Part shown: in pieces, positions 23,469-30,427 of the stretch
Layout of the letters: every line of letters starts with the position of its first letter
Numbering within the stretch: position 1 is the first letter of the stretch
Assembly (NCBI GenBank): GCA_027365835.1
Contig: DAHXLU010000090.1
Location: 1-38,241, forward strand
Reading direction: 5' to 3'
DNA from: JAJZMA01 sp021850405
GTDB taxonomy: Bacteria > Chloroflexota > Dormibacteria > Aeolococcales > Aeolococcaceae
Length of the DNA: 38,241 nt
Made by a program: the position numbers and the translations under genes
The notes under the pieces: model-generated
What the model was told of the DNA's origin: nothing
The model's input: the letters and a program-made list of their open reading frames with translations, nothing else
Databases searched by the model: none

Positions 23469-23474
23469 TACAAT
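23469..23474 (+). promoter_or_regulatory. -10 element for a probable leaderless transcript
   Basis: TACAAT lies 9 nt before the GTG start of the membrane protein at 23484, which has no Shine-Dalgarno. This spacing would place the transcription start at or just before the start codon. Confidence 0.4.
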
Positions 23475-23483
23475 TGTATTGCC

Positions 23484-24029
23484 GTGCAAGATCCCCGTCA
23501 CAAAGCTGGGCCAAAAGGAGATACCGCAACCCCTTCCCTGGGTCCGGAGACACCGGAGCCCCCGAGCCCAACGGCTCTGCGCCGGGTCGGCATCGGCATC
23601 GTGATCCTGCTGGCGATTGCGCTTCTTCTCGAGATCATTGTCGTACCGCTGTTTTCCACTGTGTCAGGGTCGGACCGTACCGTGATCGGGGGGAAGCTTC
23701 CCAGCCGTGCAACGACAGGCAAGCCGCTATCCATCACGCTATCAGTTGACAACACCTACGGGCCCAACCTGATACCGGTGTGCATCGCGGTGGGACCGGC
23801 AACAGACTTTGCCGCAGTAACCATGCGCATACAGGGGGGAACGCTGATCCATTTTCAAAAAGGGATCGGCTGCGGCCAGGAGCTGATAGCCGGAGAGACA
23901 GTAAGCCTCCAGCTAACGGTCCTACCCTCCCACCCGGGAAAGCTGCCTTTCTTTGTCGGGGCGGTAACCAGGAGCGGTCAGGCAGCCGGGCCCAGGAGCA
24001 GCACCATGGTTACGGTATCGGGCCGCTGA
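23484..24029 (+). CDS. Single-pass membrane protein with external beta-domain
   Basis: The 181-residue protein has a Pro-rich cytoplasmic N-terminus of about 33 residues, one transmembrane helix (about 35-58, VGIGIVILLAIALLLEIIVVPLF) and an outside domain of about 120 residues. That domain has alternating hydrophobic strands, two cysteines (VCIAV, GIGCGQ) that could bond, and a terminal SSTMVTVSGR strand, so an Ig-like or CARDB-type beta-sandwich is likely. No named family. GTG 23484 has no Shine-Dalgarno. It is divergent from the gene at 23394. Confidence 0.62.
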   Translation: MQDPRHKAGPKGDTATPSLGPETPEPPSPTALRRVGIGIVILLAIALLLEIIVVPLFSTVSGSDRTVIGGKLPSRATTGKPLSITLSVDNTYGPNLIPVCIAVGPATDFAAVTMRIQGGTLIHFQKGIGCGQELIAGETVSLQLTVLPSHPGKLPFFVGAVTRSGQAAGPRSSTMVTVSGR

Positions 24030-24053
24030 CCCAGCGCACCCTCCTTTGCTGGG
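24030..24053 (+). terminator. Weak hairpin after the membrane-protein gene
   Basis: CCCAGC (24030-24035) and GCTGGG (24048-24053) pair around a 12-nt loop immediately after the stop. The downstream run is only moderately T-rich, so this is a weak candidate. The rest of 24054-24248 holds no gene I can see. Confidence 0.25.
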
Positions 24054-24248
24054 CTGCCTTGCCTCTTCCACCGGGCAGGGAACCATCCGCACGCCAATGG
24101 ACTTACGCAACAACGGGAGCAGCCGATTGCACAACATTGTGACCAGTTCGCAGCAGACAAAAGGACCGGGCCACCAGATAATAAAAAAACAAAAGACAGC
24201 ATGAAATTCCCGCCACGGTAAGCAGGGGACCCCAGAGATCTGCGTAGT

Positions 24249-24261
24249 CCTTTGGGAAAGG
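24249..24261 (+). promoter_or_regulatory. Hairpin directly 5' of a Shine-Dalgarno
   Basis: CCTTT-GGG-AAAGG is a perfect 5-bp stem with a 3-nt loop. It is followed without a gap by GGAGG (24262-24266) of the gene at 24274. Confidence 0.5.
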
Positions 24262-24273
24262 GGAGGAAGCCCA

Positions 24274-24780
24274 ATGAGCCAGTTTTCGGTTTCACAGCCC
24301 AGAGCTGCAGCTGGTCGCCTGGTAGGTGCGATTACAAGGCACCTCGGCAGCGCCGGGGCCGGTGCAGAGGAATCGCCCCTGTTTGACTGCAATATCTCGG
24401 GGACAATCGACCAGGAGACCGTGGAGGTGTGCCTCGCAAGCCTCATCGCACAGTTTCCGTCGCTGCGCAGGTTCAAGACGTCACGCGGCGAACCAGGGTC
24501 CCAGCAACGGGCAGTCTGTGCGCGCAAGGACCTGATGGAGGCGCTGCGCCACATGGGCGTGGACAGCTTCCGGTCAGTCAACGACCTCGGAGTTGAGATC
24601 ACCCAGGGTACAGGCAACCCGGAGCAGGACCGGCAGATTGCCGCCGCTATTGCCCCATATCTCAGGAATGGAGTTGTGATCGGCGTCCCTGACAGCGATG
24701 CCCGCCTTCGGCAGGGAGCAGTCAGGGTCACTGGCGCTTCGGTACGAGCGCAAAGAGCCAGAGGGGCCCGCAGCCTCTAG
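24274..24780 (+). CDS. Unknown soluble protein
   Basis: I do not recognise this 168-residue protein. It is an alpha/beta protein without signal peptide or membrane helix. Regions of note are SPLFDCNISGTIDQETVEVCLASLIAQFPSLRRF in the middle (cut here by no motif I know) and VNDLGVEITQGTGNPEQDRQIAAAIAPYLRNG near the end. The C-terminus is basic (RAQRARGARS). ATG 24274 has a strong GGAGG 7 nt upstream. It stands alone, followed by a repeat-rich region and an IS remnant. Confidence 0.6.
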   Translation: MSQFSVSQPRAAAGRLVGAITRHLGSAGAGAEESPLFDCNISGTIDQETVEVCLASLIAQFPSLRRFKTSRGEPGSQQRAVCARKDLMEALRHMGVDSFRSVNDLGVEITQGTGNPEQDRQIAAAIAPYLRNGVVIGVPDSDARLRQGAVRVTGASVRAQRARGARSL

Positions 24781-24934
24781 AAGGCCCACCCCTTGACGTA
24801 GGACGCACTGGAAAATGCAACGCAAAACACAGGTCTCCGGCAAAGTCGCTGAGGATGGGTGGAAGCCGGGCGGCGATGTAGGGGCGAAGAGGGTGGCGTC
24901 GTGCCTATCGCGTGGCGAAAGCCGTCAGTGGGAG

Positions 24935-24962
24935 TGGGGTGGTGAGAAAATGGGGTGGTGAG
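24935..24962. repeat. Short tandem repeat beside the IS remnant
   Basis: TGGGGTGGTGAG occurs at 24935-24946 and again at 24951-24962, separated by AAAA. The surrounding stretch 24781-25021 is G-rich, has no gene I can support, and may be decayed DNA at the end of the IS remnant. Confidence 0.6.
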
Positions 24963-25021
24963 GGCGCGTTGAGAGCAGCCCAAAAAGGGTGGCTATACCT
25001 ATCGTCGGCGAGAGTGTGAGC

Positions 25022-25492
25022 TCAGCGGCCGAGAATCAGGGAGATGGCGAGATCTGGTGTACGGCGCAGGCCTCGCATGGTGGCGGAGATGGCGGTTGCA
25101 CCGCACAGGCGCAGGGTGCTGATTGCGGTATTGCGCAGAGTGGCCATCATGCGCGGGCCGGACTGGGTCCGGATCTGGGATCTGTCCTCATCAAAAGCCA
25201 TGTCGCGCACCCAGTGGAGGCGGTTCTCAATCCCCCAGTGACCGCGAACAAAGGCCCCTATCCGTGCGGGCCCTGCTTTGTGCGGCGAGAGGCTGGTGAC
25301 ACCCACGGCAACCTCATCGATGGTACGGCCAGTTTTCTGTGTGACGACATGGCGTTCTATCCGGAAGACCTGACCGACATGGGGGAAGGAGAATTCCTGA
25401 CAGAGGCAATGGTGCTCGTTGATGAGTTGCTTCCACCGGCTTATCTCCGACGCCGCAACTCGGCGCACACGCACGCGCGAAAGATCTACCAC
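25022..25492 (-). pseudogene. ISAs1-family transposase, C-terminal remnant
   Basis: The frame keeps the last 156 residues of an ISAs1-type DDE transposase. VGQVFRIERHVVTQKTGRT, then RGHWGIENRLHWVRDMAFDEDRSQIRT with the catalytic Glu, and GPRMMATLRNTAISTLR are characteristic. Intact members have about 370-400 residues. The first two thirds, with the two catalytic Asp residues, are missing: the DNA upstream to 25700 has no matching frame. The element should be inactive. I could not find a matching pair of terminal inverted repeats. Confidence 0.85.
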
Positions 25493-25690
25493 AGCGCTCC
25501 TGCGTTTGTCCAGTCCTCACACCACTCCTCATGACCTCATATCCACTCCTGGTGACTTTGCCGAGGCCGTGCACAAAACAGCTGGCTGCCCACATCCAGC
25601 GCCAGATAGGGTACAATTGGCGGTCCTGAATCAACATTGTCAAGAAACCATGACTTGACCATCCCAGAAACTCTGGAGTGGTAGGGTCTA

Positions 25691-25706
25691 GTGGGGCATC
25701 CCCCAC
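25691..25706 (+). promoter_or_regulatory. Hairpin directly 5' of a Shine-Dalgarno
   Basis: GTGGGG-CATC-CCCCAC is a perfect 6-bp stem with a tetraloop. It is followed at once by AGGGG (25707-25711), the likely ribosome-binding site of the HAD gene. Confidence 0.5.
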
Positions 25707-25719
25707 AGGGGCAACTCAA

Positions 25720-26379
25720 ATGAAATTTTTTCCTCAACGACAGATTGGCGTCCCCATCGATACGGTGCTATGGGACTACGACGGCACGCTTGTGGGCACC
25801 CGCTATGCGGATGAAGCTGCAGTAAGACGGCTCATAGCCCAGGAGCCAGGAGCCGCCGCAGGAGCTGCTGTGTTCTGGGAGGCAGAGGGCATGCCGCTCC
25901 TTGCCAGGATAGAAACTGCCTGGCCAGGCAGGTCGGAAGAGTTTGGGCCGCTCTTTATGGCCAAAGCTGCCCCCCAGCGGTTCGACGGCATCCAGGAGGT
26001 ACTGGAACAGCTAGCCGAATCCGGCTACCGGATGGGAGTGGTTTCATCCCGCCGCAGGCTCCCGCTTCTGGAAGGTCTTGCTGAGAGTGGTCTGCTGCCA
26101 CATTTTGGCGTAATTGTCTCCCTGGATGATGTTGCGCAACCCAAGCCGAGCCCGGAGGGACTCCTCCAGGCACTGGCGCTGCTGGGTGCTGCTCGTTCCC
26201 AGACGGCCTACGTTGGCGACAGTGACGTGGACATGGAGGCAGGAAGGACTGCGAGAATTGCTACCTGGCGCGCTGGCTGGTCCGCACCAGCCAGTATTGC
26301 GCCACGGGGAAAATACGTACTCACTCACCCGCTGGAGCTGCTCTCCTGCCTCTCGCCAGCGTCAGAGGAAGCCAGCTGA
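25720..26379 (+). CDS. HAD-superfamily phosphatase, PGP/PpaX-like
   Basis: The 219-residue protein has all four HAD motifs: Asp19 and Asp21 in WDYDGTLVG, Ser109/Ser110 in GVVSSRRR, Lys142 in AQPKPSPEG, and Asp167 and Asp171 in GDSDVDMEAG. The cap is helical and small (type C1), as in phosphoglycolate and pyrophosphate phosphatases. The exact substrate cannot be told. ATG 25720 was chosen over the open frame from 25678 because AGGGG precedes it and the family begins there. Its last 55 bp overlap the end of queG on the other strand. Confidence 0.87.
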   Translation: MKFFPQRQIGVPIDTVLWDYDGTLVGTRYADEAAVRRLIAQEPGAAAGAAVFWEAEGMPLLARIETAWPGRSEEFGPLFMAKAAPQRFDGIQEVLEQLAESGYRMGVVSSRRRLPLLEGLAESGLLPHFGVIVSLDDVAQPKPSPEGLLQALALLGAARSQTAYVGDSDVDMEAGRTARIATWRAGWSAPASIAPRGKYVLTHPLELLSCLSPASEEAS

Positions 26380-27539
26380 ATCTGCCCCAGCGCCCAGGTT
26401 GCCGAATCCGCAACCACGGGTAGTTCCACCCGGCTGGCGAGGACCTGAAGCGGGGGGATAGCCAGTGCTGATCCACTGTTCCCCAGGGCAATGGCTACGT
26501 TACGCATAAACCCGTCATAGCCGGCACGAAGTATGGGAGAGCCGGCAAAACGCCGCCTGAACCCATCCTCGTCCATGGCTGCAAACTCCACCAGGTCTCC
26601 CAGCAAGACGTTGCCAGACAGCGGGCGTGTGTCTGGTGCGATACGGCCGTGGGACGAGGGAGTAACCGGGTCCGCCAGCTGCCTGTTCACGGGGCATGCC
26701 TCCTGGCACAGGTCACAGCCAAAGATCCACGAACCCATCGCGCTGCGCAGACCAACCGGAATGGCGCCCTTGTGCTCAATTGTCAGATAGCTTATACAAC
26801 GACGCGCATCTATCCTCCCCGGCCCTACGATCGCTCCGGTTGGACACGCTGGAATGCACGCGCTGCAGCTGCCACAGCTACGCAGGGACGGCGGTGTAGC
26901 TGGAAACTCCAGCGACAGCAGGATCTCGGCAAGGAGAACGTAAGACCCGTTCTCAAGGGTCAGCAACCCGGCATGCTTGCCAGAAAACCCAAGCCCTGCG
27001 CGGACCGCAATAGCACGGTCCAGCGCCCAGCCGTGGTCAACAAAGACGTGGTGCTTCACACCTGGATAGCGCTCCTCCAGCCAGGCACAGATCTCCCTGC
27101 ACTTTGCTGCCAGCAGATCATGGTACTCAGCCATCTCTCCTGCCTGCCCACAAAAGACGTAAGCCGCAATGCGACCAGTAGGGGCGCCTCCAGCACCGGT
27201 TCCTCCTGTTTCTGCGGCCGTTTCATGCCCACCTGCACGCGCCATCTGGTAGGGCCATGCCAGCGCCAGGAAGCTGCGTCCCCAGGGGTAGCGCTCACCA
27301 AAGTCGGTTGAGAGCATGACCCGCTTTTCGGTGTACCACGGCATGCCTTCCATACGCCCTTCTGCCAGCGCATCAAGGGCGCGCTGCCGCTCCTCTACAA
27401 ACGGTGCACTCCGGGCTATGCCAAATGAGCAAAAGCCAAGTGAGGCAGCCATCTGGAACAGGGACTCCCTCTCCGCCGGGCCAGGAGCAGTGCCAGATCG
27501 GGCTGGCGCGGCAGGCCCAGGGCTCTGACCCTGCTGCAC
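26325..27539 (-). CDS. queG: Epoxyqueuosine reductase
   Basis: Cobalamin and iron-sulfur enzyme for the last step of queuosine synthesis, reducing epoxyqueuosine on tRNA. The 404-residue protein has the catalytic Asp168 in VDHGWALDRAIAVRAGLGFSGKH. Two 4Fe-4S clusters are seen: Cys222-x2-Cys225-x2-Cys228-x3-Cys232, and a second set with Cys248 (RRCISYLTIEHKG), Cys275, Cys278 and Cys282. A C-terminal HEAT-like segment (NVAIALGNSG) follows. Somewhat longer than the E. coli form, with a Gly/Ala/Thr-rich insert near residues 103-120. GTG 27539 begins 3 bp after the DedA stop, so the two are one operon. Confidence 0.95.
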   Translation of the reverse strand: MQQGQSPGPAAPARSGTAPGPAERESLFQMAASLGFCSFGIARSAPFVEERQRALDALAEGRMEGMPWYTEKRVMLSTDFGERYPWGRSFLALAWPYQMARAGGHETAAETGGTGAGGAPTGRIAAYVFCGQAGEMAEYHDLLAAKCREICAWLEERYPGVKHHVFVDHGWALDRAIAVRAGLGFSGKHAGLLTLENGSYVLLAEILLSLEFPATPPSLRSCGSCSACIPACPTGAIVGPGRIDARRCISYLTIEHKGAIPVGLRSAMGSWIFGCDLCQEACPVNRQLADPVTPSSHGRIAPDTRPLSGNVLLGDLVEFAAMDEDGFRRRFAGSPILRAGYDGFMRNVAIALGNSGSALAIPPLQVLASRVELPVVADSATWALGQIQLASSDAGERQESSSSG

Positions 27540-27542
27540 GCC

Positions 27543-28169
27543 CTAGACAGCCCCCGGATCCGGCCCTGGCAGTGCTGCGCCCTTTGCCCCAGTTCTCCCG
27601 GAAAACCACCAGCGCACCAGCAGTACGGCCACAATAAGGACAGCAACGATTCCAACCACCGTAAGCACGGATGAGACTGTGTGCAGATCGGTGCCAGCAG
27701 CATAGCCCAGGTAGGCAAGCCCCACACACCAGGGAACACTCCCAGCAAACGTAAGCAGGCAGAAGCGGCCAAAGGGAAGCGGCGCCAGTCCCGCAGGAAA
27801 CGAGATGTAGGTTCTAAGCACCGGGATGTCCCGTCCCAGCAACACAGCCCATGAGCCGAACCGGTCAAACCATCTCCTTGCCAGCCTGACGTGGGAAAGG
27901 GAGATGCCCACGTAACGGCCGGGACCGAGCAGGAGTGGCTCCCCAAAAATCCGGGCAAGCCCGTAGGCGATCGCCGAGCCCACCAGCGTCCCGGCCACAC
28001 CAGCGACAATCATGGCGGGCAGGCTGGATCTGCCAGAGGCGGCAGCAAGGCCGCCGAGCGGCATGACAGCCTCGCTTGCTGCAGGTATCCCACAGGAACC
28101 AAGCAGCATCAGGATGAACACCGCTGCAACACCATAGTGCTCAATTGCGGAAGAGAGCGTAGCAGTCAT
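27543..28169 (-). CDS. DedA family membrane protein
   Basis: Members are thought to move lipid carriers such as undecaprenyl phosphate or phospholipids across the membrane. The 208-residue protein has the usual hydrophobic pattern of four to five helices plus re-entrant loops. The conserved motif appears as LLGRDIPVLRTYISFPAG; most family members have GRFIPxxRTxxxxPAG, so Asp replaces Phe/Tyr. An early acidic residue lies in SEAVMPLGG. ATG 28169 has no Shine-Dalgarno and is divergent from the methyltransferase, with only 44 bp between starts; CACAAT lies 11 nt before it. Confidence 0.9.
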   Translation of the reverse strand: MTATLSSAIEHYGVAAVFILMLLGSCGIPAASEAVMPLGGLAAASGRSSLPAMIVAGVAGTLVGSAIAYGLARIFGEPLLLGPGRYVGISLSHVRLARRWFDRFGSWAVLLGRDIPVLRTYISFPAGLAPLPFGRFCLLTFAGSVPWCVGLAYLGYAAGTDLHTVSSVLTVVGIVAVLIVAVLLVRWWFSGRTGAKGAALPGPDPGAV

Positions 28170-28213
28170 ACTTACAAAAGATTGTGCACTATCTTCCAGC
28201 CAGGGCGACTTTG

Positions 28214-29119
28214 ATGATCACAGGGGCAGCAACCCTGGCAACTCCACCTGAGCCGTTTGACCCACTCTTTGAGCTCCAGTGGGGTAGCAGCGAGATGGCT
28301 GGGCGGATACTGGCAGAGCAGCTGGATCCAGCCACAGAAAGCCTGTCGCGACCCAGAAAAGTCGCTTCGCACGTAAAGTGGCTCTCACACCATATCCCTG
28401 GCCGTGCAAGTGTCCTGGATGCTGGATGCGGCCCGGGCCTTTACTGCAGCCTGCTTGCAGCTGCTGGGTACCAGGTGACAGGAGTAGACATCAATCCTGC
28501 TGCCATCCGCTATGCAAAAGAGCAGCAGGCAGCCTCCCTGCCTTCCCCGTCGGGAACCGCCCCGACGGCAGCACCCAGCAGTGCGCAGATCTCATACTCC
28601 GTAGAGGATCTGTTTGCCATGCAACGGCCGGAAGGAGAGTGGTTTGATGCTGTGCTCCTGCTGCATTCGACCATCGAGCTGTTCCCTCTCCCCCTGCAAA
28701 AGCGGCTTCTTGCGCAACTATCCCAGCTTGTTTCTCCGGGTGGAACAGTTGTGGTGGAATGCAGGACCCGACCAGACTACCCTCCCGGACGGGTTTGCTG
28801 GTGGGAATGGGAGGAGTGCTCCCTGCTCTCCTCCGCTCCCCACCTCCTGCTTACCGAGGTGTGGGGCCGCAAAGGCTGTGAGATTGTCCGGCAGGCAACA
28901 CCGGTTTCAGGAGGCATAGAGCTGCTCCAGTCGACTACCCGTCCAGTTCCACTCCCTGCCCTTGAGCGCTGGGCGGCCGGAGTTGGTCTTGAACCGCACG
29001 CCATTTTTGATGGGTGGAGCAACCGGATGGCCAGCGATGATACCGCCCGGATCGTCGCCCTCTTCCGGAAACGGGATCCGCACAAAACCACAGGGACAGC
29101 AAGGCCAGCTGGGAATTAA
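28214..29119 (+). CDS. Class I SAM-dependent methyltransferase
   Basis: The 301-residue protein has motif I VLDAGCGPGLY (residues 67-77), the acidic end of strand 2 in VTGVDIN (Asp92), and motif post I around FDAVLLLHSTIELFP. A C-terminal region of about 120 residues (YPPGRVCWWEWEECSLLSS) is unlike common small-molecule methyltransferases. The substrate is unknown. ATG 28214 is preceded by AGGGCG; a GTG at 28184 in the same frame is an alternative. It converges with the next gene with 23 bp between stops. Confidence 0.82.
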   Translation: MITGAATLATPPEPFDPLFELQWGSSEMAGRILAEQLDPATESLSRPRKVASHVKWLSHHIPGRASVLDAGCGPGLYCSLLAAAGYQVTGVDINPAAIRYAKEQQAASLPSPSGTAPTAAPSSAQISYSVEDLFAMQRPEGEWFDAVLLLHSTIELFPLPLQKRLLAQLSQLVSPGGTVVVECRTRPDYPPGRVCWWEWEECSLLSSAPHLLLTEVWGRKGCEIVRQATPVSGGIELLQSTTRPVPLPALERWAAGVGLEPHAIFDGWSNRMASDDTARIVALFRKRDPHKTTGTARPAGN

Positions 29120-29142
29120 GGCACCAGCAAATGGCTCTGCCT

Positions 29143-29820
29143 TCAGCCCAGATGCTGGTTCAGGAATTTCAGCGTGCGGCCAAAGGACAACTCAGCTGCG
29201 TCGCGCTGGTAAACCTCTGGCCGGTCATCATTGAAGAAGGCGTGATCGCAACCCTCATACCAGTAAAACTCTACCGGCAGGTTTAATTCTTTCAGCCGTT
29301 CCTCCAGAGCGTCCACCGTCTCCCGCGGAGTGGAGTGGTCGTTGGCTGCCCAGTGACCCAGGAAAGCTGCCCTTGCGCGGGAAAGGTCTGTTGCCGCCCC
29401 TGGCCCAACACCGTAGTACGGCACCGCTGCTGCAACCCGGGGGTCGCTACCCGCCAGATAGATGGCAAGCCCACCACCCATACAGAAACCAACGACACCA
29501 ATTCCCTCGCCTACAACGTGGCCGCTTGCAGTCAGCCAGTCGATGGCCGCCGACATGTCCCGGCCGGCAGAATCCAGGGTTAGCGCCATCATTGCCTTCT
29601 GGGCATCGTCGGGCTCGGTTGCCACCTTCCCGTGATACAGGTCGGGCGCAAGCACGGTAAACCCACTGGCAGCAAAGCGGTCGGCAACCGCCTTTATGTG
29701 AGGCACCAGGCCCCACCATTCCTGAATCAGGAGTAATCCCCTGCCCTTGCCACCCTCCGGCAGTGCCAGATATCCGCCCTCCTCCAGGCCAGCCGCCTCA
29801 AACTGCACCATTTCACCCAT
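29143..29820 (-). CDS. Dienelactone hydrolase family protein
   Basis: An alpha/beta hydrolase with the Cys-Asp-His triad of this family: Cys113 in GFCMGGG, Asp161 in HWAANDHSTP and His193 in GCDHAFFND. Glu34 in LLIQEWWGL is the residue that controls the Cys in the family. The product has 225 residues, the usual length. True dienelactone hydrolase acts in chlorocatechol breakdown, but most relatives have other, unassigned ester or lactone substrates, and no aromatic pathway genes are here. ATG 29820 was chosen because AAGGAGA lies 7 nt upstream; the frame is open to 29838. Confidence 0.9.
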   Translation of the reverse strand: MGEMVQFEAAGLEEGGYLALPEGGKGRGLLLIQEWWGLVPHIKAVADRFAASGFTVLAPDLYHGKVATEPDDAQKAMMALTLDSAGRDMSAAIDWLTASGHVVGEGIGVVGFCMGGGLAIYLAGSDPRVAAAVPYYGVGPGAATDLSRARAAFLGHWAANDHSTPRETVDALEERLKELNLPVEFYWYEGCDHAFFNDDRPEVYQRDAAELSFGRTLKFLNQHLG

Positions 29821-29997
29821 GCCTGATCTCCTTTTCAACCAGAATTACCTGCCATCCCACCCCCTGGAACCACCTGCTCGCCAGCAGGCAGAAAGCGCAA
29901 AACTGGCCCTGACAGTGCAGACCGGGGGGGTGTGTGTCTAGAATACGGCGGAAGGTGCCAGATCTGCTGGTAACCACAGGTTCACAATGGAGAGGCA

Positions 29998-30147
29998 ATG
30001 AGCGTTACCGGATACTGCATGAAGTGCAAGGCGAAGACTGAGATCAAGGACCCACAGCAGGTGACCATGAAGAATGGCAAGCCCGCAACCAGCGGAGTGT
30101 GCCCCACCTGCGGCACCAAAATCTACAAGATAGGCGCAGCCAAGTAG
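29998..30147 (+). CDS. DUF5679-like small zinc-ribbon protein
   Basis: This 49-residue ORF starts MSVTGYCMKCKAKTEIKDPQ and continues with QVTMKNGKPATSGVCPTCG and TKIYKIGAAK. The two CxxC pairs (Cys8/Cys11 and Cys39/Cys42) form one zinc ribbon. The pattern YCMKCKAK...VTMKNGKPAxxGVCPxCGTK matches DUF5679, a family of unknown role. GGAGAGG lies just before the ATG. It stands alone and is followed by a strong hairpin. Confidence 0.88.
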   Translation: MSVTGYCMKCKAKTEIKDPQQVTMKNGKPATSGVCPTCGTKIYKIGAAK

Positions 30148-30159
30148 CAACCAGTGTGC

Positions 30160-30187
30160 CCGGGGCATGCCAGCTGGCGTGCCCCGG
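30160..30187 (+). terminator. Strong hairpin after the DUF5679 gene
   Basis: CCGGGGCATGCCA (30160-30172) pairs with TGGCGTGCCCCGG (30175-30187) over 13 positions with one T-G wobble. It lies 12 bp after the stop. There is no U-tract, so it may be a hairpin-only terminator or an RNA stabiliser. Further dyads lie in 30188-30392, such as CTCCATG/CATGGAG (30226-30244) and CAGTA/TACTG around 30284, but no gene is seen there. Confidence 0.5.
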
Positions 30188-30392
30188 TAGCGCCTGCCCT
30201 GCCCACTGACAGGTCTTCCCGGCAGCTCCATGCATCTCATGGAGGCTCCATTATCTGGTACGGTACTTGTTGCAAGGCAGTATCGTTACTGTGGTCCAGA
30301 CTGTGATCCACGATGCGCTCATCTGCTGGCGCACCAGCAAGGCACCCGCTGGTGCCAAGAACTTCAGGATGAGGCAACACAGGGCACGGCAT

Positions 30393-30407
30393 GGGGCATA
30401 TCGCCCC
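30393..30407 (+). promoter_or_regulatory. Hairpin directly 5' of a Shine-Dalgarno
   Basis: GGGGC-ATATC-GCCCC is a perfect 5-bp stem with a 5-nt loop. It is separated by one T from GGAGGAGG (30409-30416) of the propeller gene. Confidence 0.45.
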
Positions 30408-30427
30408 TGGAGGAGGCTTTTTTCAGG

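Noticed and set aside
24777..24983. 68-codon minus-strand frame
   Set aside because: Low-complexity His/Pro/Ser product with no ribosome-binding site, lying over a G-rich repeat region.
30230..30427. Upstream extension of the propeller gene
   Set aside because: The extension crosses dyads and a hairpin/SD, and would put 66 residues in front of a clear signal peptide.
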